From an uncultured Rhizobiaceae bacterium (GTDB lineage Bacteria; Pseudomonadota; Alphaproteobacteria; Rhizobiales; Rhizobiaceae), in assembly GCA_951813045.1 (NCBI GenBank), contig CATOTF010000002.1, positions 3,968,001 through 4,032,000 of the forward strand: 64,000 nucleotides of DNA, written 5' to 3'. Position numbers and translations under genes: made by a program. Of the stretch, positions 8,383 through 17,702 are shown piece by piece (the stretch's first letter is position 1; every line of letters begins with the position of its first letter). The notes beneath the pieces were generated by a model that was not told the DNA's origin, ran no database searches, and saw only the letters and a program-made list of their open reading frames with translations.

Positions 8383-9426
8383 ATGAATGAGACAGGCACG
8401 CGCTCACTGACGCCGGGAAAACTGTGGGGCATGCGGCGTATGGCCGATAAAAACGGTATTTTTAAAATGACCGCCGTCGACCAGCGTCCACCCATCAAAA
8501 ATCCGATTGCGCAACACCTTGGTGTTGATGATGCCCCATGGGAACAAGTGGCCCGTTTCAAGCGCCTGTTGGTGGAAACTCTTCAAGAGCAATCAACGGC
8601 GATGTTGCTTGATCCTCATTATGCGGTTCCAAATGCTGTTGACGTTTTTTCGCCGACCAAAGGCTTGATCGTTACGTTGGAAGATTCCTTGTTTGAAGAA
8701 ACAGATGGTGGCCGTCTTTCGTCAGATATTGATGACTGGTCGGTAGAAAAGATCAAACGCATGGGGGGTGATGCAGTTAAGGTTTTAGCCTGGTACCGCC
8801 CTGATGCGGATGAGAAAACCTGTCATGCGCAGCAGGATTACACAAAGCGTATCGGTGAAGAATGTGCTCGCTATGATATTCCGTTTCTGTTTGAACTACT
8901 TGTCTATCCATTGGCGGGGGACGCTCACCAAACAACCGATTATGTGGAACAGAAAGGCAAAAAAGCTGACCATGTTCTTCAATCCGTCGAAGAGTTTGCC
9001 AAAGCTGACTACGGGGTCGACGTGTTTAAACTGGAAAGCCCGGTTAACGCGTCGGACGCGGACGGTTCCGCTGAGACCCAGGCACTATTTGATGAAATGG
9101 GCCGCCTTTCAGGCCGCCCATGGGTGATGCTATCGGCGGGTGCTGGTAAGGCGGATTTCCGTAATGTTCTCGATCACGCTTTCAGGGCCGGAGCGTCCGG
9201 GTTTCTTGCTGGCCGTGCGATCTGGCTTGATGCATTTAACGAATATCCTGACTGGAACAAGATTGAGGCGGGCCTTCGGGGGGAATCGGCGTCCTATATG
9301 GCGGATATCAGTGCGCTGGCCGATGCATCGGCCCATAATTGGATGGCGCATCCCTGTTATGGTGAAACCGGTGCAGGGTTTCAGCCCGTCGCCGCCGATT
9401 TCCGTCACGTTTACGAAGGTATGTAA
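8383..9426 (+). CDS. LacD-like class I aldolase
   Basis: A 347-residue TIM-barrel aldolase of the LacD (tagatose-1,6-bisphosphate aldolase) / DeoC-FbaB superfamily. The segment DVFKLESPVN carries Lys216, which matches the Schiff-base lysine of LacD. Other family blocks are FKMTAVDQRPP at the N-terminus, AVKVLAWYRPDAD, and WVMLSAGAGKADF with GASGFLAGRAIW for the phosphate site. It likely cleaves a ketose or ketose phosphate into two three-carbon units. It is followed five bases later by the isomerase gene. No kinase to make a bisphosphate substrate is nearby, so the substrate may differ from that of LacD; sulfofructose-phosphate aldolases (YihT) belong to the same superfamily. Confidence 0.8.
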   Translation: MNETGTRSLTPGKLWGMRRMADKNGIFKMTAVDQRPPIKNPIAQHLGVDDAPWEQVARFKRLLVETLQEQSTAMLLDPHYAVPNAVDVFSPTKGLIVTLEDSLFEETDGGRLSSDIDDWSVEKIKRMGGDAVKVLAWYRPDADEKTCHAQQDYTKRIGEECARYDIPFLFELLVYPLAGDAHQTTDYVEQKGKKADHVLQSVEEFAKADYGVDVFKLESPVNASDADGSAETQALFDEMGRLSGRPWVMLSAGAGKADFRNVLDHAFRAGASGFLAGRAIWLDAFNEYPDWNKIEAGLRGESASYMADISALADASAHNWMAHPCYGETGAGFQPVAADFRHVYEGM

Positions 9427-9431
9427 CCTCC

Positions 9432-10808
9432 ATGAAGATCGGTATTCTCCCTCTTGGCCGCCCCACTTTTGATGTTCTCTTCGCCGAGGAGAAACTCGAA
9501 GCGATGCTGGAAGCGCTTGACGGAAGCGGCCTCGACATTTGCGGACCCCGGGAACTGTTGTTTGATGGTGACGCAACACTGGGCGCAATTCATGCGTTGA
9601 AAGGCGAGAATATTGATCAACTCCTGCTGCTACAGGTGACATTTACCGACGCTTCCATGTCGGTAAAAGCGGCCGGTGCATTTGATGTACCCCTGTCAAT
9701 ATGGGCTGTGCCGGAACCACGCCTTGGCGGTCGTCTCAGGCTTAATGCATTTTGTGGTTTAAACCTTGCAAGCCATGCACTTGGTTTGAACAACAGGCAG
9801 TTTTCATGGGCCTATGGGGATGCATTGGACGTCAATCTCGATGATCTTTTTTCCGGAAAACTGAGTGTTCAACCGCTGGCGGCGCAACCGATTGATGTTG
9901 AGCCGGGAGGCGAAGGGGAGCGTATTGCCCGAACCGTGCGCGGCAAGCGTGTCGCGCGTTTGGGGGAAAGACCGGAAGGTTTTGATACATGCGATTATAA
10001 TGGTGACCGTCTAAGCGATCTGGCGGGGATCACCGTTGATGAATTTAAACTCGACCGGTTATTCGATGAAGCAAAAGACGCGCCTGCCGACAGGGTTGCC
10101 GATGTACATCGGCTGGCGGAACGATCTTTATCAGGCCTTGATGATGTCAATGGTGAGGAACTTGACCGTTCATTGCGCCTGAAAGTAGCGCTCGATGATA
10201 TCAAACAGAGCGGAGATTACGATGCTTTCGCTATCCGCTGTTGGCCCGAAACATTCACCGAATATGGTGGCGCGGTTTGCGGCCCCGTTTCACTACTTGG
10301 AGAAGCGCGGGTGCCCTGCGCCTGTGAGGCCGATGTTTACGGCGCGGTGACGCAGCTTATTTTGCAGGAAGTGGCACAGGCCCCGGTGTTTTTAGCTGAT
10401 CTGGTGGATATGGACCTGGCGGATGGAACCGGGGTTGTCTGGCATTGCGGGCAGGCGCCGATTTCGATGCGTGATGATAGTGTGGAGGCAACGGCCACCA
10501 TTCACACAAACCGTAAAATGCCGCTGCTTTATGAATTCCCGCTCAAGCCGGGTCGGGTGACATTCTTGCGTCTCTCGCAAGCGCAGGGCACGCCCAAATT
10601 CATTATCTCAACTGGGGAGATAGTGAAACGCCCTATGGCGTTCACCGGTACGTCAGGCGTAGTGAAGTTCGATAATCCAGCTGGCGAAGTTCTCGATAAC
10701 GTCATGAACAGCGGGTTGGAACATCATATGGCGCTCGCCTATGGCGACCACCGTGAAGCTCTGCTGTCGGTAGCAGCGGCCATGGACCTGCCGGTTCTGG
10801 AGCTTTAA
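9432..10808 (+). CDS. L-fucose/L-arabinose isomerase-like protein
   Basis: A 458-residue protein resembling the FucI/AraA isomerase superfamily: an N-terminal alpha/beta region (IGILPLGRPTFD ... LLLLQVTFTDASM), a middle domain (AIRCWPETFTEYGGAVCGPVSLL), and a C-terminal part with VPCACEADVYGAVTQLILQEV and WHCGQAP. Enzymes of this group interconvert aldoses and ketoses using a divalent metal; the acidic residues in WPETF and CEADVYG are plausible metal ligands. It lies between a class I aldolase and a dehydrogenase in a very tight operon (gaps of five and one base). The sugar is not identifiable from sequence. Confidence 0.75.
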   Translation: MKIGILPLGRPTFDVLFAEEKLEAMLEALDGSGLDICGPRELLFDGDATLGAIHALKGENIDQLLLLQVTFTDASMSVKAAGAFDVPLSIWAVPEPRLGGRLRLNAFCGLNLASHALGLNNRQFSWAYGDALDVNLDDLFSGKLSVQPLAAQPIDVEPGGEGERIARTVRGKRVARLGERPEGFDTCDYNGDRLSDLAGITVDEFKLDRLFDEAKDAPADRVADVHRLAERSLSGLDDVNGEELDRSLRLKVALDDIKQSGDYDAFAIRCWPETFTEYGGAVCGPVSLLGEARVPCACEADVYGAVTQLILQEVAQAPVFLADLVDMDLADGTGVVWHCGQAPISMRDDSVEATATIHTNRKMPLLYEFPLKPGRVTFLRLSQAQGTPKFIISTGEIVKRPMAFTGTSGVVKFDNPAGEVLDNVMNSGLEHHMALAYGDHREALLSVAAAMDLPVLEL

Positions 10809-10809
10809 G

Positions 10810-11898
10810 ATGACGGTCCGTTACGGATTAATCGGTTCCGGCATGATGGGTCAGGAGCATATCCGCAATATTCAACTGCTCGACGGGACCAGCGTAACGG
10901 CGGTGATGGATCCTGACCCGGATATGCGAGCCCTGTCCGTCAAAATGTCGAATGATTCAGCGTGGGGTTTTGAAACACTCGATGAATTATTGGCGGCGGA
11001 CATCTGCGATGCCTATGTCATCGTTGCACCGAACGACACGCATCACGCTATTCTTCTGGATGTGTTGAAAACGGACAAGCCGGTCCTTTGTGAAAAACCG
11101 TTGTGCACCACTGTTGGTCATTGCCGTGATGTGGTTGAGCTCGCTAACAACCGGATTGCACCTATTTGGGTGGCGATGGAATATCGCTATATGCCACCGG
11201 TTCAACGGCTTCTTGAAGAAGTAACAAGCGGGACGGGTGGTGATATCAAAATGATGTCCATTCGCGAACACCGGTTTCCGTTTTTGGAAAAAGTTGGTGA
11301 CTGGAACAGGTTTAACCGTCGGACCGGCGGCACATTAGTTGAAAAATGTTGCCATTTTTGGGATCTGATGCGGCTTGTTCTGCAAAGTGACCCGACCCGG
11401 GTTTATGCTTCCGGGGCAGCCGATGTGAATCATCAGGACGAGCAATATGACGGTGCGGTGCCGGATATTATTGATAATGCCTATGTGGTGGTCGACTTTG
11501 AAAATGGATCGCGGGGCATGCTTGATCTTTGCATGTTTGCCGAAGGGTCTTATTGGCAGGAAGTGATTTCCGTGACCGGATCAAAGGCGCGGGTCGATGC
11601 CTGTATACCAGGGCCTGCACGGTTTTCACCCGACGGCCAGGAAAGACAATCGCAGGTGGTTATCTCCGACCGTTCGACAAAAGAAGAACAGATCATTCCC
11701 ATTGACGTTGATCATGAAGTCCTCTCCGCAGGTGATCACCATGGATCGACCTTCTATCAACACCAGAAATTTCTGGATTTGGTACGTAATGGACAAGGTC
11801 AACCCGAGGTGACGCTGGAAGACGGATTATGGTCGGTGCGTATTGGCGAGGCGGCGGAGCGTTCAGCCCGAACGGGGCAGGCGGTAAACCTTACATAA
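10810..11898 (+). CDS. Gfo/Idh/MocA-family oxidoreductase
   Basis: A 362-residue NAD(P)-dependent sugar dehydrogenase. The Rossmann motif GLIGSGMMGQEHIRNI is at the N-terminus, followed by YVIVAPNDTHHAIL and CEKPLCTTV, whose EKP lysine is the family's catalytic residue. GGTLVEKCCHFWDLMRLV carries the conserved aspartate/histidine region. It begins one base after the isomerase stop, so it is translationally linked to it. A role oxidising a sugar, a sugar acid or an inositol in the same pathway is likely. Its end overlaps the convergent hexosaminidase gene by eight bases. Confidence 0.88.
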   Translation: MTVRYGLIGSGMMGQEHIRNIQLLDGTSVTAVMDPDPDMRALSVKMSNDSAWGFETLDELLAADICDAYVIVAPNDTHHAILLDVLKTDKPVLCEKPLCTTVGHCRDVVELANNRIAPIWVAMEYRYMPPVQRLLEEVTSGTGGDIKMMSIREHRFPFLEKVGDWNRFNRRTGGTLVEKCCHFWDLMRLVLQSDPTRVYASGAADVNHQDEQYDGAVPDIIDNAYVVVDFENGSRGMLDLCMFAEGSYWQEVISVTGSKARVDACIPGPARFSPDGQERQSQVVISDRSTKEEQIIPIDVDHEVLSAGDHHGSTFYQHQKFLDLVRNGQGQPEVTLEDGLWSVRIGEAAERSARTGQAVNLT

Positions 11899-12988
11899 CC
11901 TCAACGGTATTTGCTTCATAAACCCCGTTGATGGCGGCGTGACTTTCAAATGTGCTCAAGGGCAATTCCGCCACATCATGCATCATCGTTCGCGAAAGCA
12001 TGGCGTCCACCCGCGCCGATGACGGTTGATGGATTGTTTCGAGAAACTTCCGGTCATTAAGCGCCTCGTTCATGCCGGTGGCGAGTTCAACGACACGTTC
12101 GGTATCCGTGAAATGCGCGCAAACCATCAACATGTCATTACCCGCTTCCAAAAATTGTCTCGCGGCTTCCGGCTTTTTAAAATAGGCGTCCATCGCATGC
12201 ATGCCGATATCGTCAGATACCACGACGCCTTTATAACCCAGCCGTTCCCGCAGAATTCCGGTAGTGATTTTGTGCGATAATGTGGCGGGTAGATCCGGGT
12301 CAATTTTGGGGAACAGAATATGACCCGTCATGATAAGCTCAATGCCTTCTTCAATCGCCGCCTGAAAAGGAATAAGCTCGCGCTTAGCAATCTCTTCTTC
12401 GGTGAGATTGAGGACCGGCAGGTCATAATGGGAATCGACATCAGTGTCCCCATGACCGGGAAAATGTTTGGCGCAGGCTTTTACCCCGGTTCCGGCGATG
12501 CCTTTCATAAAGGCCGTGCCGTATTGCGCGACTGTCTGTGGGCTGGTGCCGAACGCCCTGTCACCAATCACGGGATTTGCCGGATTGGTGTGAACGTCCA
12601 TCACCGGTGCAAAATTCATATTGAGACCAAGAGACGCTAGTTCTGTGCCCATGGCACGGGCGATGTCCTTTGTATGATCGGACCATTGGGCGGCACTTTT
12701 GAACCGGGTGACCGGATGAGGGGTGCGGCAAACGCGGGCACCTTCATGATCAGTTGCGATCAGGATTTTATCCCGCCCGATAGTCTCGCGAACGTCTGCG
12801 ATCAATCTACGCTGATTATCAAGCCAGGCGTCGTAATCGCTGTCATGCATGAAGTTGCTTTTGAACAGAATAACGCCAGCGGGCTTTAAGGTGCTGAGCA
12901 GATATTTATCTTTATCGTGCAGATAGGTCGTGGGTTGCAGGCCCAAAAAGAAGTGATTTCCAACACTTGATAGATCACTGTCGCTCAT
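11891..12988 (-). CDS. nagZ: NagZ-like beta-N-acetylhexosaminidase (GH3)
   Basis: A 365-residue single-domain glycoside hydrolase family 3 protein without a signal peptide. The motif AKHFPGHGDTDVDSHYDLP around residue 172 carries the Asp-His dyad of NagZ, and VVSDDIGMHAM around residue 257 holds the nucleophilic aspartate. NagZ removes N-acetylglucosamine from muropeptides in the cytoplasm. Here the gene is convergent with the sugar operon rather than with cell-wall genes, so it may act on an imported glycoside instead. ATG 12988 is chosen over 13015 because GGAAG precedes it. Confidence 0.8.
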   Translation of the reverse strand: MSDSDLSSVGNHFFLGLQPTTYLHDKDKYLLSTLKPAGVILFKSNFMHDSDYDAWLDNQRRLIADVRETIGRDKILIATDHEGARVCRTPHPVTRFKSAAQWSDHTKDIARAMGTELASLGLNMNFAPVMDVHTNPANPVIGDRAFGTSPQTVAQYGTAFMKGIAGTGVKACAKHFPGHGDTDVDSHYDLPVLNLTEEEIAKRELIPFQAAIEEGIELIMTGHILFPKIDPDLPATLSHKITTGILRERLGYKGVVVSDDIGMHAMDAYFKKPEAARQFLEAGNDMLMVCAHFTDTERVVELATGMNEALNDRKFLETIHQPSSARVDAMLSRTMMHDVAELPLSTFESHAAINGVYEANTVEVM

Positions 12989-13015
12989 GTTTGCTTCCAA
13001 TTGTTTCGGTCCCAC

Positions 13016-13196
13016 TGCAAAAAATTCGAGTCAACACGGTTGAAAATATTTGCGCAATTGTCGCAACATATTGAACCGGGCGGTGTCAAAAATATGATGA
13101 ACTTTGCTGCGCGCGTTTTTCTAATGTGCCACACTCCAAAACTACGGTATGAATTCCTATTATATGGTTAATGGAATATGAATCAGGGCCGGCTTT
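13016..13196. other. Gap between GH3 and dehalogenase genes
   Basis: Divergent intergenic stretch of 181 bases. It should hold the promoters of both neighbours. A small inverted repeat ATTCC (13153-13157) / GGAAT (13173-13177) lies just before the dehalogenase start. No other signal is recognised. Confidence 0.3.
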
Positions 13197-16100
13197 ATGA
13201 CACTACGCTTTTTCTCCGATAAAAACAGGCCGCCCCATATGGGGCCGTATCCGCTTGAGAAATTAGCACGGCATCAGGGTGCTCCCGATTTCAAAAACTG
13301 CCCTACGTATCGTCAACTCAGTTTCAGACTGCCGGAAGCGCCCACGTCGATTATCAATGGGATGGCAGAACATCAGGCAATGCTTGATGCTATTCGTGGC
13401 GGGTTGGTCAACAAGGCACGGGCAGAGTGCTCCGCTGACCCCGACGAGCGGGCGCATCATTTAAAATCATTTGGATATTTTTGCGATGCAGCCATGATCG
13501 GCACCTGCAAGCTACCAGATGAAGCATTGCTGGATGTGCCAATCGTAAATCCGGATATTGATAAGCTTGCCGAAGACTTGCGAACGCGGCAAACAAAAAC
13601 GCTGGCGGCAGGTATCGACCTGATCATGGCCGATCTTCGGGATTCCATGAACGCCCCACCCACAACAATTGACAGCCACACTCATGCAATTGTGTTCCTG
13701 TACGAATACCCGCGCGACCCGGAAGCCGATGAATCAGGGTCCGGTTGGATCATGGATGCGCAAGCCCATCGTGCCTGTCTGCTGGCGTCAGAAACATCGA
13801 CGGTTATCGCTAATTATATCCGCCTTTTGGGATATGATGCGCGGGCTCATACGGGGACAACAAGCGATGTGGATTTAAATCGGCTAGTCGTCGCTGCCGG
13901 TCTTGCCACCGTTGAAGACGGCAAATTGGTAAATCCATATATCGGAGGCCGGTTTGGCGTGGGTGTGGTGACCACTGAGTTTGAGTTTTCAGCCGACCAG
14001 CCCCTGGTGCCTTTGGCCCAACAGGACCGTTCCAAGACCCATGGAACGGCCTGGAAGTTCGGAAAAGGCTTTGCAAAAAACGCCTATAATTATGTACCTT
14101 ATGCCAAACGGCGATTTGTCGATGGCAACCAACCGTTTGAAAAACTAAAACGTGTGGATGTGCCAACCACCTATATGGATGAAGCGCGTATTGCGCGGGT
14201 TCCCAAACGAACGGATATGTTTGCCCGGGCGCAATTTGGGGACATGGGTAAACCCCTTCAAGATGGCGCCAAAGGCGGGCATTATGTGCGCAAAGCCGCA
14301 CCGTCTACCGCACAAAGAAGGGCGCTTGGTGCATTTGTATTGTTGCAGGACGGACAGGCGGCAGAAGAAAAAGTCAGATTTGATCCGCAAAAAGCGGCAG
14401 AACTTGTCAAGGCAACAGGCTATTTTCTGGGTGCCGATGCCATGGGTATTTCGCGATGCCCAGAATGGGCGTGGTATTCCCATGATGCGGCCGGAGAAGT
14501 GATCGACCCGCCCCATGATCAGGCAATCTCTATGATTATCGATCAGGGTTACAGCACGATGGACGGGTCATCGGGGGATGACTGGATTGCCGTTGCGCAA
14601 TCCATGCGTGCTTACCTTCGATTTTCCCTTCTTGGGGGTGTGATCGCTAAACAGATCAGAAACCTGGGATATAAGGCCAAGGCACATTCGGTGATGGATG
14701 GTGAAGTGCTGCAACCACCGCTTTTGCTTTTGTCAGGCCTTGGAGAAGTGTCGCGGATTGGCGAAGTAATCCTCAATCCCTATCTTGGGCCGCGGCTAAA
14801 ATCCGGCGCGGTCACCACCGATCTGCCGATGGCCCATGACAAGCCGATTGATTTCGGCCTCCAGAAATTTTGCGAGAGCTGCAATAAATGCGCCCGTGAA
14901 TGCCCATCCGGGGCAATTACTGCTGGCCCGAAACTGATGTTCAACGGTTATGAAATCTGGAAGTCCGACAGTCAGAAATGCGCGACCTACAGAATCACAA
15001 CCGAAGGTGGCGCCATGTGCGGTCGGTGTATGAAAACCTGCCCGTGGAACCTTGAAGGTTTGTTTTCAGAAAAGCCGTTCCGCTGGGCCGCGATGAATGT
15101 TCCCGCAGCCGCGCCCGTTCTGGCAATACTGGATGATGCGGTTGAAAATGGCGCTTTGAACCCGGTAAAGAAATGGTGGTGGGATCTGGAAATCAGCGAG
15201 GATGGTGGTTACCGGCCAACGGATAAACCGGTCAACAAACGGTCGCTGCAAAAAGACCTTGATCTTAAATATGAAGATCAAACCTTGGCCGTTTATCCGG
15301 CAAACCTTGCTCCACACCCTTATCCCTATCCGTTTCATATGGATCGGGAGGCAGGTATCGAAGCCTATCAGGCGATGATTACCGCTAAAGAATATAAGGC
15401 CCGTCTGGAGCGTAATGAAACCGATGGTCTGGACCATATTTACACTGCTGATGGGGAAAGCCCCGTTATTCAGGTGGAGATCACAAAGGCCGAAAAAATG
15501 ACGCCGGATGTGACCCTTTATGAGCTGCAATCCGTATCGGGCGAGAACCTACCGGAATGGCAGGCGGGGGCGCATCTTGATATTGTCGTTGCGCCGGAAT
15601 TTCTGCGGCAATATTCCATGAGTGGTAACCCGGCAGACCGGTCAAAGTATCAAATTGCCGTGCTGCGCGAAGACAAAGGGCGGGGCGGGTCGATTCTGAT
15701 GCACCGTATTTTTACCGAAGGGCGCAAGATTTTTACATCACGCCCCATTAATCATTTTCCTTTGATGGAAAATGCACCCCGGTCTTTCCTGATGGGGGGC
15801 GGTATCGGCATCACGCCGATGATCGCCATGGCCCACGAACTTCATAAAAAGGGTGATGATTTTATCCTTCATTATTCAAGCCGCTCGCGGGAGCAGGCTG
15901 GATTTTTGGAAGATTTATCGGGTTTTCCATGGGCCGACAAAATTATCTATCACTTTAGTGATGACGGCAGTCGCGCCGTGATGGATGATATTTTCCAAAC
16001 CTATGAAGAAGGATGGCAGGTTTATACCTGTGGCGCCGACCGTTATATGAATTCCGTTCTGGAAGCGGCGGAAAAGGCTGGTTTTCCCGAGGATAATAGA

Positions 16101-16412
16101 CATTTGGAATATTTCTCGGTTCCCGAAGTGCCGGACTGGGTCAACCATGATTTTACGTTGAAGCTCGCTCAATCCGGTAAGGAGTTTATCATTCCTGCAG
16201 GAAAAGCGGCGACCGATGTTCTGGTGGAAAACGGATTTAAAATTGACGTGAAATGTTCTGATGGAATTTGCGGTGTTTGCAAATGCGGCCTGGTTTCCGG
16301 CGAAGTGGAGCACCGTGACTTTGTTCTTTCAAATAAACAAAGGCAAAATGAAATCATCCTTTGCCAGTCGCGGGCCGCTGAAGAAAACGGGGTCGTCGAA
16401 GTCGATATGTGA
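13197..16412 (+). CDS. rdhA: Self-sufficient reductive dehalogenase fused to flavin/ferredoxin reductase
   Basis: A 1071-residue fusion. Residues 1 to about 690 are a reductive dehalogenase (RdhA): a cobalamin-binding region ending in NPYLGPRLKSGAVTTDLP, then two [4Fe-4S] sites, CESCNKCARECP at 559 and Cys595 with CGRCMKTCP from 608. From about 730 there is a phthalate-dioxygenase-reductase-like module: RQYSMSG (flavin site, 804), MGGGIGITPM (nicotinamide site), and a plant-type [2Fe-2S] ferredoxin with CSDGICGVC at 1020 and a later ILC. This matches the catabolic, oxygen-tolerant RdhA type known from Nitratireductor (NpRdhA) and Comamonas (BhbA), where NADPH electrons reach cobalamin within one chain. 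There is no Tat signal and no rdhB anchor, so it is cytoplasmic. Substrate unknown; brominated or chlorinated phenols are typical. It needs imported or made cobalamin. Confidence 0.92.
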   Translation: MTLRFFSDKNRPPHMGPYPLEKLARHQGAPDFKNCPTYRQLSFRLPEAPTSIINGMAEHQAMLDAIRGGLVNKARAECSADPDERAHHLKSFGYFCDAAMIGTCKLPDEALLDVPIVNPDIDKLAEDLRTRQTKTLAAGIDLIMADLRDSMNAPPTTIDSHTHAIVFLYEYPRDPEADESGSGWIMDAQAHRACLLASETSTVIANYIRLLGYDARAHTGTTSDVDLNRLVVAAGLATVEDGKLVNPYIGGRFGVGVVTTEFEFSADQPLVPLAQQDRSKTHGTAWKFGKGFAKNAYNYVPYAKRRFVDGNQPFEKLKRVDVPTTYMDEARIARVPKRTDMFARAQFGDMGKPLQDGAKGGHYVRKAAPSTAQRRALGAFVLLQDGQAAEEKVRFDPQKAAELVKATGYFLGADAMGISRCPEWAWYSHDAAGEVIDPPHDQAISMIIDQGYSTMDGSSGDDWIAVAQSMRAYLRFSLLGGVIAKQIRNLGYKAKAHSVMDGEVLQPPLLLLSGLGEVSRIGEVILNPYLGPRLKSGAVTTDLPMAHDKPIDFGLQKFCESCNKCARECPSGAITAGPKLMFNGYEIWKSDSQKCATYRITTEGGAMCGRCMKTCPWNLEGLFSEKPFRWAAMNVPAAAPVLAILDDAVENGALNPVKKWWWDLEISEDGGYRPTDKPVNKRSLQKDLDLKYEDQTLAVYPANLAPHPYPYPFHMDREAGIEAYQAMITAKEYKARLERNETDGLDHIYTADGESPVIQVEITKAEKMTPDVTLYELQSVSGENLPEWQAGAHLDIVVAPEFLRQYSMSGNPADRSKYQIAVLREDKGRGGSILMHRIFTEGRKIFTSRPINHFPLMENAPRSFLMGGGIGITPMIAMAHELHKKGDDFILHYSSRSREQAGFLEDLSGFPWADKIIYHFSDDGSRAVMDDIFQTYEEGWQVYTCGADRYMNSVLEAAEKAGFPEDNRHLEYFSVPEVPDWVNHDFTLKLAQSGKEFIIPAGKAATDVLVENGFKIDVKCSDGICGVCKCGLVSGEVEHRDFVLSNKQRQNEIILCQSRAAEENGVVEVDM

Positions 16413-16580
16413 TAACAATTCGAGATGAGATATTCCTGAGGTGATTGTTGTCGAATTCGAATAGGTAGGGGAATTATTTTTATTTGTACTATGGGTCGGA
16501 CTCGCTAGTTTAGCACGATCAAAGGGCAGTAAATTAGAGTAGCCCGGTTAAATTTAACGCCGATCTGACGGGTTGAAATT
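16413..16580. other. Gap after the dehalogenase
   Basis: A stretch of 168 bases between two genes on the same strand, with no clear terminator or promoter. The next gene starts with GTG and only a weak upstream ribosome site. Whether transcription reads through from the dehalogenase cannot be decided from the sequence. Confidence 0.3.
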
Positions 16581-17687
16581 GTGCCTAAAGACCCATTTGG
16601 AAATCGCGAGAAGTCCAGGCGCAAACTGCCGCGTATGATGTTTGATTTCATTGATGGTGGTACGGGCTTTGATATAGCACAGGATGAAAACCACAAATCT
16701 TTTCAAAGTATTGCGCTTAAATCCCGTATTCTGCGCAATGTTGAAAACATCTCTACCGAAACATCATTTCTAAGCCACGAGTACGGAGTTCCATACGGCA
16801 TTGCGCCGATGGGGATGTGCAATCTTATTTCTCCCAAAGCTGATGAATTCATTTCAATCGAAGCCTGCAAACGGAATTTGCCGCATTGCGTTTCAACGGC
16901 TGCATCAACCACATTGGAACAAACCTTCAAAGATGCAAATGGTAATGCGTGGTTTCAGCTTTATGCAGGGTCTGATGACAGTGTTACATTTGAATTACTC
17001 GACCGAGCGCGGGAAGCTGGGTTTCAACATTTGGTTTTTACAGTAGATACCCCAAGACACTCCCGCCGCACACGGGATTTAACAAATGGATTTTCGGTGC
17101 CATTAAAAATAGGTCCAAGACAGTTTTTTGATTTTGCCCGCCATCCTGTATGGACAATACGCATGTTGATGGCCGGTGCGCCAACACCGATGAACTACAA
17201 AACCTCTTCAAACGGAGCAAAGTTTATACGCAGCGACAGCCGCGGCGCCTCCGACTGGGATTTTCTCGACCGACTCCGAAAAAGGTGGAACGGACATTTG
17301 CTGGTCAAGGGGGTTAATTGCGTTGATGACGCGGTGAAGTTGAAGAATGCAGGTGTGGACGGAATTTACGTTTCCAACCATGGGGGCCGTCAACTTGACA
17401 GTGCACGACCGGCCATCGATGTACTACCGGATATTCGGGAGGCGATTGGAGAAACGTTTCCAATTGTGTTTGATAGTGGCATCCGGTCGGCCGATGATGT
17501 TATTCGCGCGCTGGCAAAGGGTGCAGATTTTGTTCTGATAGGACGGCCCATACTTTATGCGCTCGGGGCGGGTGGGAAAAATGGGCTGACAGTGTTTTTG
17601 AACCGGCTTGATGAAGATTTAAAGTCGGTCATGGCACAAATTGGTGTCACCAACATTGGTGCAGTGAATCGGCAAAATATTTCATGA
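16581..17687 (+). CDS. FMN-dependent alpha-hydroxyacid oxidase/dehydrogenase
   Basis: A 368-residue TIM-barrel flavoprotein of the lactate/glycolate/mandelate oxidase family, which oxidises a 2-hydroxyacid to a 2-oxoacid. Conserved blocks are RRKLPRMMFDFIDGG at the N-terminus, YGIAPMG, FQLYAGSD, FTVDTPR, LLVKGV with the flavin-contacting lysine, the active-site VSNHGGRQLD (His267 and the following arginine), and DSGIRSADDV / LIGRPILYALGAGG for FMN phosphate. It is the first gene of a tight operon with a thiamine-diphosphate enzyme, which could decarboxylate or condense its oxoacid product, as in the mandelate pathway. The GTG start gives the usual N-terminus. Confidence 0.9.
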   Translation: MPKDPFGNREKSRRKLPRMMFDFIDGGTGFDIAQDENHKSFQSIALKSRILRNVENISTETSFLSHEYGVPYGIAPMGMCNLISPKADEFISIEACKRNLPHCVSTAASTTLEQTFKDANGNAWFQLYAGSDDSVTFELLDRAREAGFQHLVFTVDTPRHSRRTRDLTNGFSVPLKIGPRQFFDFARHPVWTIRMLMAGAPTPMNYKTSSNGAKFIRSDSRGASDWDFLDRLRKRWNGHLLVKGVNCVDDAVKLKNAGVDGIYVSNHGGRQLDSARPAIDVLPDIREAIGETFPIVFDSGIRSADDVIRALAKGADFVLIGRPILYALGAGGKNGLTVFLNRLDEDLKSVMAQIGVTNIGAVNRQNIS

Positions 17688-17702
17688 AATGGAAGTTATA
17701 AG

